From: Echiichthys vipera
Taxonomy: Eukaryota; Chordata; Actinopteri; Perciformes; Trachinidae
DNA length: 64,000 nucleotides
Assembly: GCA_963691815.1 (NCBI GenBank)
Contig: OY829663.1
Span: 6,111,523 to 6,175,522, forward strand
Direction: 5' to 3'
The notes under the pieces are model-generated. The model was not told where the DNA came from. It worked only from the letters and a program-made list of their open reading frames with translations, and ran no database searches. Position numbers and translations under genes: made by a program. Positions 60,586-64,000 of the stretch are shown in pieces (position 1 is the first letter of the stretch; every line of letters starts with the position of its first letter).

Positions 60586-63500
60586 AATCCACACAAAAAG
60601 CCTTGTCGTCCGTGTCCACGTGTACTATACGTGGAAAAGAAGAAATACGGTTGTGTTTGTTTGCATCTAGAGAAATATGCGTGTGGCGGAGTCGGTGGCC
60701 TGTTGCCCTTCGTGTTAAACAGGTCACGCATGTTTTTATGAAGGATAATTAACCCATTAAGGGATCTGGTGAAGGCTAATCCGACCGGTCTGCAGACATC
60801 AAACGCAAACTGCGGCCGGGTCTAGACAGGTGAAAGCTGGGCGTTCAGTAACCCAAGTAGGCCAAAAACATAATACAGACTACTCTGTTGCATGGACCTC
60901 TGCTTTGGTTCGCAGTGTTTGCGCTTGACCCCCTTGTTCACTCCGAGTGTCCATTTCCACAACAAAAGCCTAACAGGTTGTATGTGATTATACGGATACA
61001 CCGCTGAGAAATGTGCAGTGAAATGTAACACTGACTGACGGGGCGATTGGATCGGGTGTTGTTTTCATCTTTAACAAAAGGCCCAAATTTACTCCGTACA
61101 AAAAACAAAAATGCATGAAAAGCAAGAAAAAATTGCTTTTTTTTCCTTTCCGGGAGCTGAAATTAAAAACACCCCGCCCGAAAAAAAGAGTAAAAAAATA
61201 AATATATAATGTCGTTACCACGATTTTAATAAATGCAGATGCTGAGACGGAGTTTTACCCAACTTATTGGAGTCTTAGGACACATAAAAGTAAAAGTTTA
61301 AAGCTACCAATGTCTCATGCGTTGACAGCCGCGCTGTCAAAGCTGAGAGTTTTTATCCTTCCCAATAAATCACACATTTTTGCATCGTCGCTTTTGGGTG
61401 TGCGGCTGACTTTTTTAGGTCAGTTGATGGAAATTCCCGTAACAAGCCAGACATGTAGAATTCTGAGAAAGCTAAAAAAAAAAAAAAAAAGGAGGGCCGG
61501 AGATGTTGCCACGTCACATTAAGAGCTCAGAGGTGTTACGGTGCACATTCCCATAGGGGCACGGAGACGAGTGGTTCATGCAGAAGAGAGGACACGTATC
61601 GGCTTTGACAATAAACAAAGGAGGCTCCAGAGACGGAAGCTGCGACGTTTAAAGTATTCACCGCCGCTAATGAAAGGAGTCGCATAATTCAAGCAAATTG
61701 GACACGGTGATTAGTCACAGAAAATCTGGCCTTGTTTTCGCACAAACACCAACGGGTTTTCTTTTTTTTATAATACTATTTTAAAGGACAGTGCTACTGG
61801 GTATTCAACGTGTTCTCGAAGCACCAAGCTGCTTCTTCCTCCGTATTTGGGAGTTCCTCCTTCAACCGTGACACTTTCAAACTGTCACTTCAGATAAGTT
61901 TCAAAACATTTCTGCGGCCTTGAAATCTTTAAAAGCATCCGTACAGTAGCTGTGAAGGTTACTGTAGCAAAGCTTTGGCGGCAATCGGCCGGATTTCCTG
62001 GTTTCGCCAAGCGCCAAAACCCCTCTAAGTGACCTCGAGTCTGACAACTTCACATGAGTGCCCCTCAATCAAAAGCTTCCTATCAAGAGGAAGTCTCTCA
62101 GATGCTGTGGAGGAGAGCTGACGAGATGAACTCCCGCGGAGTGGACCGCGCCGCTGTAACAGTTATTTATTCCTCTTTTCAATTCGAGGGTCCTTCTGTT
62201 TTAAATGGACGGCATTAAGGGGAACCGACACTAAGGTCTGTCCTTGGAGGCACGGTCCAAATTCCAGAGAATCTTGGCAACTCCTCGGGATAGATGGGAC
62301 CCTCATGGATATAAAACCCCACAATGGATGAATAGGTAAACAGAAGGGTGTGAAAGAGTGATGGGGAAAAGAGAATGTTCACTCTCAGAGAGGCACAAAG
62401 AAGGGAGGTGTGTGAGCGGGAGATGGGAGAGAGCCAGAGCGTTTGGGGGGGGGGAGGCGAGAAGGGTCTGGAGGGAGTTGTCAGTGAGGGAGAGTAAAAG
62501 TTTTCTCTCCAGGCTTTTAGAGGGTGCTGTGTGTGTGTGTGTATGTAGTGTTAACTCAATCAAAAGGTGAATTATACCTCCTGAGACACTCAGGTAACCT
62601 TTCATTATGGCTCTAATCCTTCTTAATAACAGAGCTGCGATGTCGGCAATGCCCCATTAGACAGAGAACCACTGAGAGGGAGAGCCATTATTCCCCACAG
62701 GCCGCTGGAAATGTGAACACACAACACTCACTCACACACACACTCGCAGTGACAGATGAGATCAATCACAAGTTCGACGTGCGGGAGGAAAACGCAGCTT
62801 CCGCGCCAAGAGAAGGAGAGTAAATGTGTGTTAATGTTGCATCAGTGTGTCTCCAAAGTTTCAGGGGAGACTGGAAACGACGTGATAAATGCAAATTCAG
62901 AGTTGAACGAAGGATTGAAAAGACTTTTACTCGATATAAAAAGTTTCATTACTACATTATAACGTCGGCAATTTACATTTGATATCATAAAACATTGTTT
63001 ATAATTTACCCTGTTGAAATTTAACTGCAGTAAATTATCATTAATTCAACTTTTGTTAATTATTTTTGCACTTTCTTAATCGTCAGCACATCCTGTTTTA
63101 CTATTTAGAAAAGAGAGAGAGAAACTTTCTGTAACTTGCAAAAAGTGTAACAGATTTGCAGCAGACATTGTTATTTATACATAAATAATAATAAATAATT
63201 AACTTAGATCTAACTTTAATAGAACAAAAAACTTCTTAAAAAGTGACGTAGAAAGTAAAATTGCATGTTTGCTGGACAAATATTGCCACAGAGTTTAAGT
63301 TAAATGCAAAAAAAAGTGTTTTGCATAAACAAGTTTGACAAACATATAAAGTTATACAGCCTAAGGTATGAATGTTTCCACAGAGGAAATGTAAATTGTG
63401 ACTTGTTTCAGTGTTTAAGTATTTGTGACCTCGTCTTATTTCCCAGCCTAATCAAGCCTTTAACCGTGATCCCACTTTGGCCCCGACCAGAGCAACTTAA

Positions 63501-63895
63501 GAGGCAGTCAACCCTAAAATGTGCAACAAAATTAGGCGGTCTGGTGTGATAACATCTAAGTGATAAATCAACAGGCTGTCACGGGGCTTCATCCAGCAGC
63601 AACTACAGGCCACTAATACAAAAGTTGAGATCAACATTACTGGGTTGTATCGATTGATCTTTATCAGTGATGGAGTAAGCTAAATAAAAAGTTGGATAAA
63701 CACAATCTGTCATCATGGCAATTTAATGACTACTATACATGAGGTCAACCCAGAATATATATAATAAGGGGGGCATTAATTAATTTGCACAGTATGATAT
63801 ATAGATATTTGTCTAATTAGTGTCAATATTTATGTTGGTTTAAAAAAAAAAATCGTTTTTCTCCTCCAGTCATAATCCTTTGATCTAATATTCAC
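60586..63895. other. Intron DNA next to the splice donor, no recognised gene
   Basis: It has an A17 run at 61473-61489, a G-rich patch at 62445-62456 and a (GT)8 run at 62528-62543. The last 900 bases before the donor are AT-rich. No exon-like ORF was seen. Confidence 0.5.
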
Positions 63896-64000
63896 CTGTA
63901 CCACTCCAGTCCGTTCTCATAGTTGCGGTCGAAGAAGTGCGGCTCCGCTCCCACGGCTCTGATGTCCGGATGAACCCGGAGAAACTCCAGCAGCGCCCGG
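63896..64000 (-). CDS. hs3st3b1: HS3ST3-type 3-O-sulfotransferase, 3' end of the upstream coding exon (partial, runs off the window)
   Basis: Reading from 63999 downward, 34 whole codons plus two bases of a split Arg codon give RALLEFLRVHPD at the start, AEPHFFDRNYENG in the middle and LEWYR at the end. This is the segment just after the 5'-PAPS-binding loop of the HS3ST family. The Glu, His and Asp of AEPHFFD are the expected catalytic-site residues by family knowledge. The donor reads AG|GTGAAT at 63895. The split codon AG|G rejoins with the exon starting at 28653 to give WYR-ELMPKTL, which matches the family across the junction, so the two exons belong to one transcript. The signal anchor, stem and phosphate-binding loop are outside the window. 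Confidence 0.93.

Larger units (their letters stand above)
28654..63895 (-). other. Phase-2 intron of the 3-O-sulfotransferase gene (35,242 bp)
   Basis: The intron is bounded by a GT donor at 63895-63894 and an AG acceptor at 28655-28654, both read on the minus strand. The polypyrimidine stretch before the acceptor is strong (about 28656-28684). Vertebrate HS3ST3 genes are known to have a two-coding-exon structure with a long intron at this position. The interior holds only repeats, microsatellites and unassigned DNA, listed separately. Confidence 0.9.

Overview
The window looks like teleost fish nuclear DNA, most likely from a spiny-rayed (percomorph) fish. It has very low coding density, one vertebrate-type gene with GT-AG introns, many dinucleotide microsatellites, and numerous copies of short interspersed repeats of types I know from fish genomes. 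No bacterial, viral or organellar gene was seen. Repeat families were recognised from memory and by comparing copies within the window, not by a database search.

The only gene I can support is on the minus strand: a heparan sulfate glucosamine 3-O-sulfotransferase of the HS3ST3 (3A1/3B1) subgroup. Its last coding exon is at 28032-28653 and the 3' end of the preceding exon is at 63896-64000. They are joined by a 35,242-bp phase-2 intron that fills more than half of the window. The cytoplasmic tail, membrane anchor, stem and start of the catalytic domain lie beyond base 64000. About 28 kb downstream of the stop codon (bases 1-28031) shows no second gene. A possible poly(A) signal lies 637 bp past the stop.

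The rest is intronic and intergenic DNA with a layered repeat history. It includes five copies of one tRNA-derived SINE-like family (13.4, 20.8, 32.9, 38.6 and 53.3 kb; one has a perfect 11-bp target-site duplication) and a second tRNA-derived SINE (11.4 kb) whose 3' tail resembles two LINE-like tails at 16.5 and 22.0 kb. There is a reverse-strand LINE ORF2 remnant (18.6-19.2 kb), a hAT-like MITE with terminal inverted repeats and 8-bp target duplications (50.6 kb), a foldback element (47.5 kb), several older fish repeats seen in two or three copies, and tandem or direct duplications at 26.8, 29.3 and 36.6 kb. Microsatellites and long G or C runs are scattered throughout.

I found no evidence of a new multi-gene system. 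The most useful observations concern mobile-element structure and a few candidate regulatory or structural DNA motifs inside the large intron.
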